A stretch of 64,000 bases of DNA, from assembly GCA_021399435.1 (NCBI GenBank), contig JAJTUP010000012.1, positions 1,240,001 to 1,304,000 of the forward strand, read 5' to 3'. Position numbers and translations under genes: made by a program. This DNA is from Diaporthe sp. PMI_573. Taxonomy: Eukaryota; Ascomycota; Sordariomycetes; Diaporthales; Diaporthaceae. Below, piece after piece: positions 1 through 13,875 of this stretch; positions within the stretch are counted from its first letter, which is position 1, and every line of letters starts with the position of its first letter. A model generated the notes under the pieces. That model worked only from the letters and a program-made list of their open reading frames with translations. It did not search any database and was not told the origin of the DNA.

Positions 1-2090
<2,090 letters not shown>

Positions 2091-2990
2091 GATGGTTTGG
2101 CAAGTATGGCCCTGAGGCTGGCTTGTTGGTACCCAAGCACTGGCTGTAGGATTGTAGAATGGGGCACCTGCTGTCGACCGTATGAGAAAATACTGAAGGT
2201 TCCCGTTCCAATGGGCGACGGCAGCAGGCGATGAAGCAGAGGGTCAGTGGTTGTGAAGTGGGATCGGGTTGACAGACGTGGCCAGAAACCTGGGCACGAG
2301 GCTAGCTCTGACGAACAGCTGCCCCTCGAAGTTGAGGACAAGTTCACAGTCCGAGCTCGCGAGTTGCTAGCGCCACAGTGGCCGGAAGCTCCCTTCCTGT
2401 CAGCCCGCACGGACCTGGCCCCAGAGCCCATCAACAACCAGCCACTGATCCTCTACCACAGTACAAAACATTCCGTCCACGACCCAACATTCACTGCCCT
2501 GGCCGTGAAAAGCATGTGCTCTTGAGAAAATAACTTTTGAATGCCATCACTCCCCATGATAAAGAATGTTGCAACCGTAGCCTTCCAAATACCCACATTC
2601 GGTCCATCGGCATTCAGGACATCCTCAGACCACACGCTGGCTCTCCTAGAAACAGCACACGCAGGGACTGCCGAATGTGAACGAGCATTGCCGGTGGCAA
2701 TATCACAGGAATTGAGATTGGAGTGACGCTCCTGTAATTGGAGAACCTCCAAAGCAAGCAAAATCTGAATTTAATCGCCGACCCGCAACTTGAATGAGGA
2801 GTGCAGTCCTAGTCACACAGCCCTCAGAGAGGTATGTATATCCATATCCTACAAATAATGGGAACCCGAACACGCTCGAGAAACGCAGATGGGAATGTTC
2901 CCACGCCAACCCCCAGCAACAGCAGCTATGACTACTTAAGGCCACGTTCCTTGGCCTTTTGGCACCGTCCTTTCAACAACAACACGCCGC
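2091..2990. other. Intergenic: SEC23 upstream region and SMC1 3' flank
   Basis: About 900 nt between two minus-strand genes. It must hold the SEC23 promoter and the SMC1 3' UTR. Only short unsupported open frames are present, and I see no repeat or RNA gene. Confidence 0.5.
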
Positions 2991-5900
2991 TTAAGCGTAT
3001 TTTCGAAGCTAGAGGTGACATTAGTAACTGGTTGGGTGGATTTGGTGACAGGCCAGAACGGTAGACTTACATCCAAGGTCAGAGTTTTGGAGCTGTTGAC
3101 CTCCTGATCTCGATAGACTCCGATAAGGCTCTCGCTGTCCTGGAACAAGCCTGTCTTGAGTGAAATAACGATAAACTGCATGCCCGGACCAGCATGCTCC
3201 CGAATGTACTTCTTGATCTTTTCTACATTCGCATTGTCCAGCGCAGCGTCCACCTCGTCGAGCACAAAGAACGGGCTGGGCTGGTAGCTGTGGACAGCGA
3301 AGAGAAGCGCCAAGGCCGCGATGGTCTTCTCGCCACCAGAAAGGTGTTCCATGTCTCGGAAACGCTTCAGGGGTGGCATGGCATGATACTTGATGCCCGA
3401 CAGGTAGGGCGTGTCAGTATCATCCTCGATGTCAAGGTAGGCGTGGCCGCCGATGGGGAACGCCTCCGATCGGGTGAGATCTTTGTAAACTACCACGATC
3501 TGCTCCTTGATATGCTCGAAAGCCTTGTTGAAGAGCTCGAACCGCTTCGCTTTAACGCCGTTGAAGGCGTCGCGAGCTTCTCTGAGAGCAGTGCGCGAGT
3601 TCTCAAAGTCCTGCTCGGTCGCCTTCAGGCGGTTCTCGACGCCTTCCAGGCGCTCGATGGCGCGCATGTTCGGGTTGAGCTTCTCCAGTTCGGCCGTGAG
3701 AGACTTGATCTTATCCTGAAGCTTTTCCTCTACGTCCTCGTCCGTCTGCAATGTTGTCAGTTCTGTGTTGAAGTATAAAGGCGTTGATTTACTTACAATC
3801 TTGAGCTCGTCGTCCAGGTTGTCGAAGTCGACTTCGACGCCATAGTCGTCCAGGGCGGCTTCCATCTCAGCTTCGTCGCCATCGTCAACATCCATCGCGT
3901 CCGGATCTTGACGCAGAAGTTGGTCCTCGTTCGGCAAGTCATCTAGCGAGCCCTCTGCCAGAGGTACTTGCACTTGCTCCAGCTTACAGCGCCTGAGAAG
4001 GGCGAACTTGCTGGAGCTGTTCTTCTGGATCTCAGCCTCCAGGGCGCTAATTGCCTTGAGCCGCGCCTCGATGTCCCTGCCCCTCTTCTGTACTTCTTGC
4101 TTGGCCTCATTCACCTTGTCCGCCTTCCTGCTCTGCTTCTCTTTCACCTCCTCGAGGGTCTCCTTCAGTGCCTCCAGTTCATCCTGGTGCGCGCTCAATG
4201 TCTCCTCGATGGCGACCTTTTCTTGCTCGTACGCCTCAATGTCGGCCTCCAGCCGCTCGAGACTCGACTTGATCAGCTGCAGACGTCGCTGGGTCTCATC
4301 ATGCCGAGACGACTCCAATGTCAACATACTCTTGAGCTTCTGCTTCTGCACCTCGAACCCGTTTCGTTTCTTAGACGCTTCCTGTTCCAGGCTGCCCTGC
4401 AGTGCCTCGTACGTGCGGATGTCTGGGTACCCAAGCCTCTTGCAAAAGTCGGCGAATATCTTGTCTTGCACTGCTGCAATCGCGCCTTCGAACTTATCGA
4501 CTGCCCTTCGCGTTGCCTCGAGTTCGCCGTTCTTCTCCTCATACTTCGGTTCCCACTCATCGAGTTGTCTCTCTTCGTGTTGCAGTTCCTTGTTCTTGTC
4601 TGCCTCATTCCGTTCGAAGGCCTGCAGCTCGCCACGGGCTGCCTTTAGCCGCTGCTCAAGGCTTGCGAGGCTTTGCCTTAGGCTCTCTTCCTTGGTTCTG
4701 TCCGGCCGTGGCAGAGAGAAATACGTCTCGCGGTACTTCTCGAGCTGCTTACGCAGATTCTGGACGTCATGCTCTTGGAATTGTCGCTTACCACCCTTGC
4801 GCTCTGGCAAGCGACCGCCGGTCATCAAACCCGCCTTGTGTATCACGTAGCCCTCCAGCGTCACAGCTTTCACGGGAATTCGTCTCTTATAGCAGACCTC
4901 CTTTGCTATGTCCAGAGTGTCGCATACGATGGAGCTTCCACAGGCGTACGTCATGGCACGCTCAAGAGACTGGTCGAAATCGATCGTCTCAATTGTAAGC
5001 CGTGCTCCGGGTATGCCTTTGACAGCCGAGTTTGGGGCATTTGTCTTGATGTTGTCCAGCGGGATGAAGGTCATGGGAGGGTAGCGCTGCTGCTTGAGAT
5101 GCTGGACACAGTCGAGACCGACTTTTTCAGTGTCCACAACAACAGAATCGAAGTCACGACCAAGGGCGGTGATGACAGCCTCGTCGAACTTCTTCTGCTT
5201 GGGCTTGCAGAGATCGCCGATCCTTCCACGCACACCCGAGTTCATGCGCTTGAGGCTCTGGACCATTTCTTTGGTCCTCTTCTCTCGGTCGCTCTCTGCT
5301 TTGCCGCCTTCGGCTTCTTCGATCTTCCTTCCGAGATCGTGCATCTTTTCGTCCAGCTCCGTCTTGGAGTTGTTGATCCTGACTCTCTCAGAGACCAAAT
5401 TGTTGTGCTCCTTCTTGTTGTCCTCCAATTCAGACGAGATCTGCCGTACGAGTTCCTGGGTGGCTTCCTTGCGTTCTCGGATAGTCTCAAGCTCGCCGTT
5501 GAGCTTTTCGACTGTTGCTTGGAAAGTGTCGACTTTGCCTTTAAGACTGTTGACCGTAACTTCGTCGCCTTTCAGTTGGCGGATGAGACTGTCAAGCTGA
5601 GCCTGATTCTGTGATGATTTCGCCATGGTCTGAGCCCGCAGGAGGTTGTATTCCCTGCGGTCCGCATCCGTGAGTTGCTTGCCTTGCTTCTTGATGGTCT
5701 CCTGCCACTGCCTCTCGAATTCGTGCTGGGCTTTCTCGACGGTTGCCAGGTCCTTTTTGGCCTTTTGAATAGCTCTAGCTTGGTCGTCTCGCTCCTTGCT
5801 TACGGCTTCGGCACGCCTCTTCAATTTCTCGATGTCATTGGTGCTCTGGGCCACCTTCTCGTTGATCGGGACGAGGCCGTTCTCTCTCTCTTCAATCTCC

Positions 5901-7005
5901 CTCTCTTTGTCACGGATGTTCCTCTCGATCTTGCTCACCTCCCTTCCAACCGTCGAGTATTCCTTCCGAGCTGCCTCAAGTTTCTTCTCGAAAGCCTCGA
6001 CGTTCCGGCGGAATTCAATCAGGTTCTGCTGGTGCTCCTGTATTTGTGCGCTCGACTCGTCCATAACCTTCTGGAAGTTATACAGCTTCCAGAGGATGTG
6101 TGTCACGATGGCTTCATCTCGCTCCTCGGTCTTTTTCTGGAAACTCTCGGCCTCCTTCTTCTGCTCCTGGTACTGTTTGATCTCGGAGTTGATGCCACGT
6201 CGCCTGTGGAGCTGGAAGTTCTGATTTTCTCCCGCGGCTTCCGCCTCGGACTGGAGCCTATCATATTCCGTCTTGTACTCCAAGCTACCCGAGATTTGCT
6301 CGATCAGGCGTGTCAGGTCTTGCGCGGACTGAGACGCGATAGCCTCGACGTCTCCTTGAAAGACTAGGAAGTTGCGTGCCTTGATGAGGATATTTTCGGC
6401 CTCCAAAGCCTCGTTGTATTGTTGCGCCGAGACACTACGATCGTTGATGTGATATGCGCTACCCCCCTGGGGCGAGATAGTGCGTTTCCACTTTTGCTCG
6501 TCGCCTGCATCGTCCTCGTAGACGGCCATCACCCATGCAGTCTTTGGGTCGTTACGGGAGCCTCTCTGCGATGTATCCTCGTCATCGTTGGCGTGCCCGT
6601 TGGTGGTTCCGTTGGTGGCTGGCTCGAGAACTGATCCGTCGTCATTGATCTTGCTTGTCTTCATAACCCGGCCGCGGTAAACGAGTTCTTTTAGATGGGA
6701 CGAGCGGAGCTGGGAGGATTTGATTCCGAGGACGAACGAAATCGCGTCCATGCTGCGACTCTCAGTTAGCTGATGACTGAGGGGTACTGGTGCCACGCCG
6801 TATCCGAGGCTTTTACTGACGAATTTGATTTTCCTGATCCATTGGGCCCGATGATTGATGTGAAGTACGAATCGCCGAAGAGAAGGGTGTGGTGTCCCTT
6901 GTAGGACTTGAAGTCTGCGCGGTCCTGTCAGTGACAGCTGTCTCGCCTGTGCTTTGCACGCGATCAAAACGTACTGAACAGCTCGAGACGGATTAATTTC
7001 CCCAT
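2991..7005 (-). CDS. SMC1: Smc1, cohesin complex ATPase subunit
   Basis: Smc1 forms the cohesin ring with Smc3 and the kleisin Scc1/Rad21 and holds sister chromatids together in the nucleus. Exons: 7005-6975, 6914-6821, 6752-3797, 3745-3071 and 3008-2991, giving 1257 aa, the normal family length. The start MGKLIRLELFNFKSYKG is rebuilt across the first intron. The Walker A motif GPNGSGKSN lies near residues 33-41. Long coiled coils flank a hinge (RMNSGVRGRIGDLC to GLMTGGR). The ABC signature LSGGEKT begins near residue 1162 and Walker B FFVLDEVDAALDN lies near 1186-1198. The C-terminus LTLDLRKYA is restored by a last intron (3070-3009) with a clear branch site. The fourth exon is separated by a 51-nt intron (3796-3746; GTAAGT...TTGCAG) that is a multiple of three and has no stop. 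Unspliced reading would therefore insert 17 residues before the C-terminal coiled coil. Confidence 0.97.
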
Positions 7006-8697
7006 GGTGAATGCTGGGATGGCACTGCGACGCGTCGGGGAGAGTCGTGTTGGGTGGCGCAAAAGGTCGAGGGCAACGCAGCCCCCTGGCGGATATTACA
7101 GTCGCGTCGACCGAGGGTGTTGATCTTGCGCCGAGTTGAGAGTGGAAAGGATTGGCTGTGGCTATAGTTCTGTGCGAGTGGAAGTGTGCGTCCCCCGTGG
7201 CAGACTGCTGCAATGAGTGCAGCTTGAACCGGGAGCAGTCGCAAGATGGGAACGGAGGCGCTGTCGGGAGGTGTGGGAGGAAACGCGACGCTATTTTCGG
7301 AGGGGTTGTCCAACGCGATCGAATCAGGTGGTGTTTGAATAGTGCATGTAGGATGGCAGAGCCGGTGTTCTTGCCAAAGGCAGGGGTCCGCGCACTGGGT
7401 GTGAACACCACCCTCGGGTGAAAACTGGGGAAGTAAGGTCCACCTTAAGCTTGGGCTCAATTTCCACACATGTTGCATACCTAGGTACAAAGTGTTACAG
7501 TGGTGCTGTGTAGGTAGACAGGTATGAATCGGACATCCCTGGGACACATGGGGTTGTGTTTCTAAAGGCATTTGAGAATACGTAGATGCACATACAGCCA
7601 GTTGGACCCAAGACACAACGGATGTCTCCCAGCACGCAGCATACGATGTGGAAGGCTGTGCCGTTTGAGCAGGTCATTTCAGCCGAGAATGACCAGAGCC
7701 CAAGGTTTGACCCGCACTGGTCAGTCTTTTGATCTTGGACACTGAAAGACATATAGTTGCGGGATCTTCAGGTTGATCACTCAGGGTCCTTCTCTCATCT
7801 AGGCGAATGAGCTTGGCGTTGGAGATGGATCACCGTTTGAGTACCTGACAGCCACGAACCAAGGTGCTCCCACCTGGCCATGAGCTGCCCTGCTGACAGT
7901 TCCAACCTGATGCCTTCCGTATTCGAGCATGCTCTGGTTGCTAGCTGATAATGGACAGACTTGCTGCTGCCAACTTCCCCTCTCGTCCATTCACGACGGG
8001 GCTCCAGGGCACGCGTCTAGAACCAGCCCATTTACAGGGCCACGTCTGGCCAATGCGGTAGCTGCTAGCTACGTCAATAAGGGTGCAGTGCCATGACATC
8101 AAAAGTGGGCCCTTGCCCTGCCTGCTTGGGGAGGTACCTCTGGCTTAACATCAACAGTCCAGCCGAGCCAGATGCCAACCCCAACAACAACAACATTGTT
8201 TCGCACATCATCGTCTTCGGCGTCACAGCATTCAACCAAGCGTCTGATAGTCAAATCGGTCACCTGCAGTATCCCACCGCCCAGATCTTCAGAACTCAGG
8301 TACTTCCAACTAGACCGGCACTTACCTAGACCTTGTGCCGCTCGTAAGTTGTCTGCTGCAACCGCAACCAGCAACGAGAACCCTGCGACCGGCCAGCAAC
8401 CGACTACGGCACGCCAGCCCTCGTCGTGACTGTCCGAGTACCTTCTGGTGTTGTTGAGGGTGGGCGCGAAAGTTGGACCGTTGGAATACCCTGGCTCTTG
8501 TAAGTCCGCTTGCGAAGGTCCTGTCTGTCTGCCTTTCCTGCCATTTGTGGGGTGTGCATGTGAAGGTGATCACGCCCTCCTGGCTGGGATGCTAGGATAT
8601 CAGCACAACCCCCCGTGCACCCATCCCACTTCTTCTCGTCGGCTCCCCTCCTGCCCACATACTATGCGGACTGCTCTCTTCGGTTTTCTATACAGAA
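7006..8697. promoter_or_regulatory. Divergent intergenic region between SMC1 and GPC1
   Basis: About 1.7 kb separates the starts of two divergently transcribed genes, so both promoters should lie here. I could not place a TATA box or binding site with confidence. A pyrimidine-rich run ending in TATACAG just before 8698 resembles a 3' splice site and could end a 5' UTR intron of GPC1. Small open frames in the region have no family features. Confidence 0.4.
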
Positions 8698-10422
8698 ATG
8701 GCTGACACGCTGGTCCTCAGGCTGGTAGAAGCCCTTCCCAAGCTGTCCACTCCCACTCATCATAGGCTCCATCGCCGCACGTTGAGTGAGATGGCGGATC
8801 CAGACCCATTATCGACCCCGGCCACCAAGCATGATGCCACCGACAGCGAAGGCGGCTACTTTCCCGGCCTCGACGGCGGCGCCGACTCATCAAGTGAGCA
8901 TGTTATCACAGACACCCCGACTCTGGGCCCGACGACCCCCAGCTCCGGCAGCCCTAAGCTGTCAAGGAATCCATCCTTCTCGAACAGCAGCTCATATCAA
9001 GAGGATTGGGAGGCTTTTCCGCCCTTGGATCGCCTGAGTGTTCTGGACATCCTTGACAACTTTGCCCTCCCGCATCAACTTGAGAAGCTGCAGAGAGGTC
9101 TGTCAGCTCAAACGCAGAAGGTGCGCAAGTCGCGAGATGCCCTCAAGAACAGGAGCCAGGTGGCACGGGAGCGCATGGTCGAGGAGTGGAGGAGACGCGT
9201 CCCTCCTGCGGAAGAGCAGCTCGACCGCTACAAGAAGCGCATGCGGACGAGCGTCGACAAGCTTGGCAAGCAGTGGAATGACACAAAGGTCATCACATTG
9301 CGTGAGAAGGTCTCGTTCATCTGCGGTGTCTTGAACATCTTCATCAGCGGCTACTTGATCGGGGCCCACCCGGAATATATGCACATATGGTACTCCGCCC
9401 AGACTTTGTACTTCATGCCGATCCGCTACTACACCTACCACAAGCGAGGATATCATTATTTCCTGGCTGACCTCTGCTACTTCGTCAACATGCTTCTCAT
9501 GCTCAGCATCTGGGTTTTTCCAGGCTCAAAACGACTCTTTGTCGCAACATATTGCCTGACCTTCGGGAACAACGCAGTCGCAATCATCATGTGGAGGAAT
9601 TCGCTGGTCTTCCACAGCTTCGACAAGGTCACGTCGCTCTTCATACACATCATGCCGTGTGCAACTCTGCACAGCATTGTCCATCTCTGTTCCCCGGAAC
9701 GACAGCTGCAACGATTTCCCGCTGCCTATACGGTGAAGCACTCGCCACCCGGCTCTCCGACGGCTTACGCCAACGTTATTTCCATGCTCGCCTGGAGCAC
9801 AATTCCTTATGCCATCTGGCAGCTTGCCTACTATTTCCTCATCACCGTCCGACGGCGAGAGAAGATCCTGGCCGGTCGCCCTACGTCTTTCACCTGGCTA
9901 CGCAAGTCGTACTCCAAGACTTGGATTGGGAGGATTATCCTGTCCCTCCCGGAAAGCCTTCAGGAAGCGGCATTCATGTTCATCCAGTACTCTTATGCCG
10001 TAGTGACCATGCTCCCCTGCCCGATATGGTTCTACAGCCGATGGGCTTCGGCAGGTTTTCTGATGGTGGTGTTTGTGTGGAGCATCTACAACGGCGCGAC
10101 TTACTATATCGACGTGTTTGGCAAGCGCTTCCAGAAGGAGCTTGAGGCGTTGAAGGCAGAGGTCTCGAGGTTACATGTTGGGCCGGACGGCTGTACGAGC
10201 CCGCTGATGGCACCGCACGGGGAGGGGCCCGCAGCACAAGGAGATGCGACACAGAAGGAGGGGAACGAGAGCAACAGTGCCGAGGGAGTAGGTAACATCG
10301 ACAACATTCCGCTTCTCAATGATGAGCGCGAGGTAAAGCGCGGCAGCACTAGTGGGGTGGAAATCGACGGGGGAGCAAAGGACGTGGCGAGGGAAAGGAA
10401 GGCAAGAGAAACAAACTCATAA
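8698..10422 (+). CDS. GPC1: Glycerophosphocholine acyltransferase (Gpc1/DUF2838 family)
   Basis: Members of this family (yeast YGR149W) transfer an acyl group from acyl-CoA to glycerophosphocholine to make lysophosphatidylcholine, in phosphatidylcholine remodelling at the ER. The single-exon frame encodes 574 aa. Residues 1-95 are Ser/Pro-rich and probably disordered. A charged, coiled-coil-prone stretch follows at about 110-200 (HQLEKLQRGLSAQTQKVRKS onward). Then come about eight hydrophobic segments, including FICGVLNIFISGYLIG, YFVNMLLMLSIWVFPG, SLFIHIMPCATLHSIVHL and MLPCPIWFYSRWASAGFL. The polar tail ends at residue 574. The HIMP motif is in the conserved core. An in-frame ATG at 8791 (MADPDPLS) gives 543 aa and is a credible alternative start, because the first 31 residues look poorly constrained. 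No frame breaks were seen. Confidence 0.88.
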   Translation: MADTLVLRLVEALPKLSTPTHHRLHRRTLSEMADPDPLSTPATKHDATDSEGGYFPGLDGGADSSSEHVITDTPTLGPTTPSSGSPKLSRNPSFSNSSSYQEDWEAFPPLDRLSVLDILDNFALPHQLEKLQRGLSAQTQKVRKSRDALKNRSQVARERMVEEWRRRVPPAEEQLDRYKKRMRTSVDKLGKQWNDTKVITLREKVSFICGVLNIFISGYLIGAHPEYMHIWYSAQTLYFMPIRYYTYHKRGYHYFLADLCYFVNMLLMLSIWVFPGSKRLFVATYCLTFGNNAVAIIMWRNSLVFHSFDKVTSLFIHIMPCATLHSIVHLCSPERQLQRFPAAYTVKHSPPGSPTAYANVISMLAWSTIPYAIWQLAYYFLITVRRREKILAGRPTSFTWLRKSYSKTWIGRIILSLPESLQEAAFMFIQYSYAVVTMLPCPIWFYSRWASAGFLMVVFVWSIYNGATYYIDVFGKRFQKELEALKAEVSRLHVGPDGCTSPLMAPHGEGPAAQGDATQKEGNESNSAEGVGNIDNIPLLNDEREVKRGSTSGVEIDGGAKDVARERKARETNS

Positions 10423-11939
10423 CATTGGCTTGGCGCTCACCTTACACATTATAATTGACGATGTTCTTATTATCACTTTTAGGCCTAGGTTGGATTTTCA
10501 AGGCTGTCCTCTGTTATAGTGGATCCTGTCACAGCTGACTGCAGGCTTTGGTTGATATCTCGCTCGGCTGTTGATTGCATTATGTTCTGTGTGTTTTTCC
10601 TTTGTATCCTCGAGCGATATTTCCGGGCTGCTTGGGGAGTGTCCCGGTATTGAGGCGGTGTGTGGTTCCCTGGCGATGTGTGCGGAATGTTTAGCCCAGC
10701 ATAACAACAACTGACGGAGTGAGCGGCGCTGGATGTTACAAGGCGTATGGACTTCAGAGCACTCAGCGCAGGCAGCACAGAGGAGGCGAACGTATACAGC
10801 TTAGCGACATGGACAACGAGATTTATAAACACGAACGGTCAGAACGCATACATTTGTTTATTTCTGTCTGGTCACGCATTGGCGGAGACCCCGGCGGGCT
10901 ACACGCGAATCACAGCTGCTCAGATACTTAACCACACACACTGAGAGTGGGTGCTACTATCTGAATGCATTTGCATACGAAGTACATTGGTCATACAGGC
11001 GAGTACAGCATCCAAGGAGCTCTCGGCACTCTCTCACTTGAATCATCTAGCAGTATAAATGCAGAATAGGTCAAAGCACACCTCGGATGTACACAACACT
11101 GCCTCTATTGATCATCATCGTATCTCGTGTACAAAATCCATCATGTCTCGGTAATTCCTGAAAGAACAAGTCCATGTCCTTCAAACCGCCCCGAGGCGAA
11201 TCTGCTCTGTGCGGAATATTAAACAGAGATTTGAGTTGCGACGCAGTCTCCCGCCGCATTGCTGCGTGCAGCAGCAGCAGCCCCAAAAGGTGTCCCACAC
11301 GCCCAAAAGATTTCCAAACTCCAGACCGCTCAGATCAAATCGTACCATACCATGTCCTACCTCAGCCTGCACCCCGCGCCCGTCCACTTTCCATGCGGAA
11401 GTAAAGACCCTCGCCGCCCGCCTGTTCGATCAAGAGAGACACCGGTAACAATGCGATGCGATAGTGTTCATGCTGCCTGCTGCTTGCTTCAGTGCTTACA
11501 GCCAGTTCGGCTTCCGCACCACAAGAGCCGCCAGCAACCGAAGAACATGGAGGGTGTGGTAGTAAATAATAGTAGTACAATGCAAGCAGTTGAGTCACTC
11601 ACGGACGCCTCGAAGTCTCTCAGACGCCCGCGAGGACGGCAGCCAAGACACATGCAGCTGCGGTGATGATTGGAGAAGAAATGCCCCGCGGTCCTGTCCA
11701 ACGCCTCGCAAATGAATAGGTCAAGAGCCAGAACAAACCAAGCACCGTACCATCCTTTATCTCTCAATATGCCGCAAAACGCCATTCGTGTCCCGTCTCC
11801 TAAGCTTTAAAAAGCTGGAGAGGGTTCGCCGGCCACGACAAGACTGGGGGAAAAAACCGCCCTGCTAAGATGGCGGTTGCATTTATACACGTAACGGGCG
11901 TCATTGTATGCCAGAATCTAGAGGCAGCATCCAGGCCCT
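10423..11939. other. Intergenic between convergent GPC1 and CDH1
   Basis: About 1.5 kb between the 3' ends of two genes. It probably carries both 3' UTRs. I see no RNA gene, repeat or supported coding sequence; the open frames are short and compositionally random. Confidence 0.5.
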
Positions 11940-13875
11940 TCAGCGAATGATGCCCCAGTCCGAAAGGCGCCCTGTCCCGTCACTATCCTCCTTGGCTCCG
12001 GGCTTCCTTCCAAACACGTTCCAAAAGCGCAATGTCTCGTCACCCGCACCCGTGACGACTGTACGTCCATCCGGACTCATGGCGAGGTACAGGACTCGGT
12101 ACGTGTGGCCTGTGAGGCTGACAACCTGCGTCATGGACGGATATTTCCACACCACGATCTGATTCTGACTGTAACCGTGCGTCGAGACAATCTCATTGGA
12201 GTTTTTGGACCACGCAATGTTGCAGACCTGGCTGCCCGTGTCGACCTCGTTGATGACGCTTCCTTTGAGGGTGTCGTGGAATATGATTCGCCTGTCTGCC
12301 GTGCCACCGCCTGACGCGAGCAGACCCCTTTGATGTGGGGACCAGGCTATCGCCTTGACTGCAGCTGTGTGGTCTGAGAATTTCCACAGCGGTGTCTCAT
12401 TGAGGCCCTCCCAGACCATCAGCTTGTTGTCGTTGCCACCTGATGCGAGCTGCCCGTCGTCGGCGTTCCATTTCAGACCGCACACCTCTTGCTTGTGACC
12501 GACCAGCTTCCTGACCCACTGATCTGGTCTCCTGACGTCGCGATGGTATATCATTCGGTCTCGGGATCCTGAAGTTAGGATATGCGAGTTCCATGCCAGT
12601 GAACCGACTCTACCAGTATGGCCAGTCATGGTTCTCAGACGTCGTGTTTTCTCGGCATCCCAAATTTGCACCAACCCCTTGTGGGTGCCAATCGCAATGT
12701 GAGTTCCTTTTTGAATCCAAGACACGCTCGTAACGATGTCGTCCTCGAGTGTGCACAGCTTGTTCACCCGACTTGTCTGAGCATTCCACATGTAAACACT
12801 CGATCCCAAGCCAACGCCCAACACGTTGGCCGAGCCCCAGTCGACAAGGTTCAGGTAGAAGTCATCTGCCAGTTCAGGTGCGTCCAGGACCTTGTATGGA
12901 ACCTTACTCACAGCCCTAGGCTGCCGCCGTGGGCTCAATAACATTTGCTGGCTCCCGAACCTAACGGGTGACAAGCTGTAAATTTCGGCCCTGGTGTCCA
13001 TGTTTGGGCCGTGTCGACTCTGTGGCGTCCTCGAGGGTGTCATGTGACCCGCAACGCCGCTGTAGTTGCGCGGTGACATGTACGTAAACAGGTTTTTGTG
13101 GGGCGTAGATGGGGTCATAGTTGGTGGCAGGGACGGAGCTGGAGCCGCCGGGGGCGTGTGCGATCTCGCACCGTCATACGAAGTTGCATTACGCGCCGAT
13201 GCTGGCAAAGACGGATCAGGAGACATTATGGGGGGTGTGGCATGGGGTATTGAGCCTTCGAATAACTCTGCACGGAGTAGAGAGTTGTATGTCCGGTTTG
13301 CTTGCTCCGCTGTATGGTGCGTCAGCTCTGGATCCCGACCCTGCTGCTCGAGCTGGAGTACTCACTCTTCTGAAAATTCAACTCGCCATGGGAAGGCCGC
13401 TTGGGCCTTGCCGTAGTGGGGGTGCCAGGCTCATGAAGGCTGTAGCTGGCCGGCAGGTCTTGACCTGTTCGAGTCGGAATGAATCTACGGCGCCTTGTCA
13501 GCGACGGTTGGCTCTCAAACGAAAGAATACGGGGGTCATTTACCTATCACCATTTATCCTTTGGCGTTTCCTAGAAGGACTCCCCCCCGGTGTTGATTCC
13601 ATTTGCGACCGACTTGTCTGTCGGCGCAGCTCCATGTCAACTGCCTCGACATCCAATGAACCTCCTCGCCCGACATCGCTTTCCCTTGGATTTGACCTAG
13701 AATGTCTCGAAACCCCGAGATCGATGTTGTGCTTAACTTCCAGGCGGGCGCGATCTGCTGGTGGTGGGGGTGTTGCAATCCTGCCAGGAGTGTGAATGGC
13801 GCTGTTCGTAGTTGAGCAACCCCTCTTGGACGCAGGCAGATCGATGCCTCCTAACCTGTCTGGATCGAGCGTCAT
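11940..13875 (-). CDS. CDH1: Cdh1/Hct1 (fizzy-related), APC/C activator
   Basis: Cdh1 recruits substrates to the anaphase-promoting complex in late mitosis and G1. Exons: 13875-13544, 13484-13366 and 13309-11940; the introns are 59 and 56 nt and the frame closes at 606 aa. The chosen ATG (MTLDPDRLGG) has a good CCCACCATG context; an in-frame ATG at 14043 would add 56 low-complexity residues. Visible motifs are the C-box DRFIPTR (110-116, split by the first intron), a segment HGELNFQKTEQANRTYNSLL, and a seven-bladed WD40 propeller over roughly residues 280-590 (GHTGRVGSLAWN, GHKQEVCGLKWN, GHTYRVLYLAMS). The C-terminal Ile-Arg tail (GIIR) docks on TPR subunits of the APC/C. The longer N-terminus and KVPYKVLDAPEL favour Cdh1 over Cdc20. 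All key elements are intact. Confidence 0.96.

Noticed and set aside
3968..6367. Several long plus-strand open frames antisense to SMC1 (for example 3968-4648 and 5675-6367)
   Set aside because: Leu/Val-rich translations are the mirror of Glu/Lys-rich coiled-coil codons; no family features.
7495..7752. 85-aa Cys-containing minus-strand frame, considered as a small secreted protein
   Set aside because: No signal peptide and no family pattern; non-coding composition.
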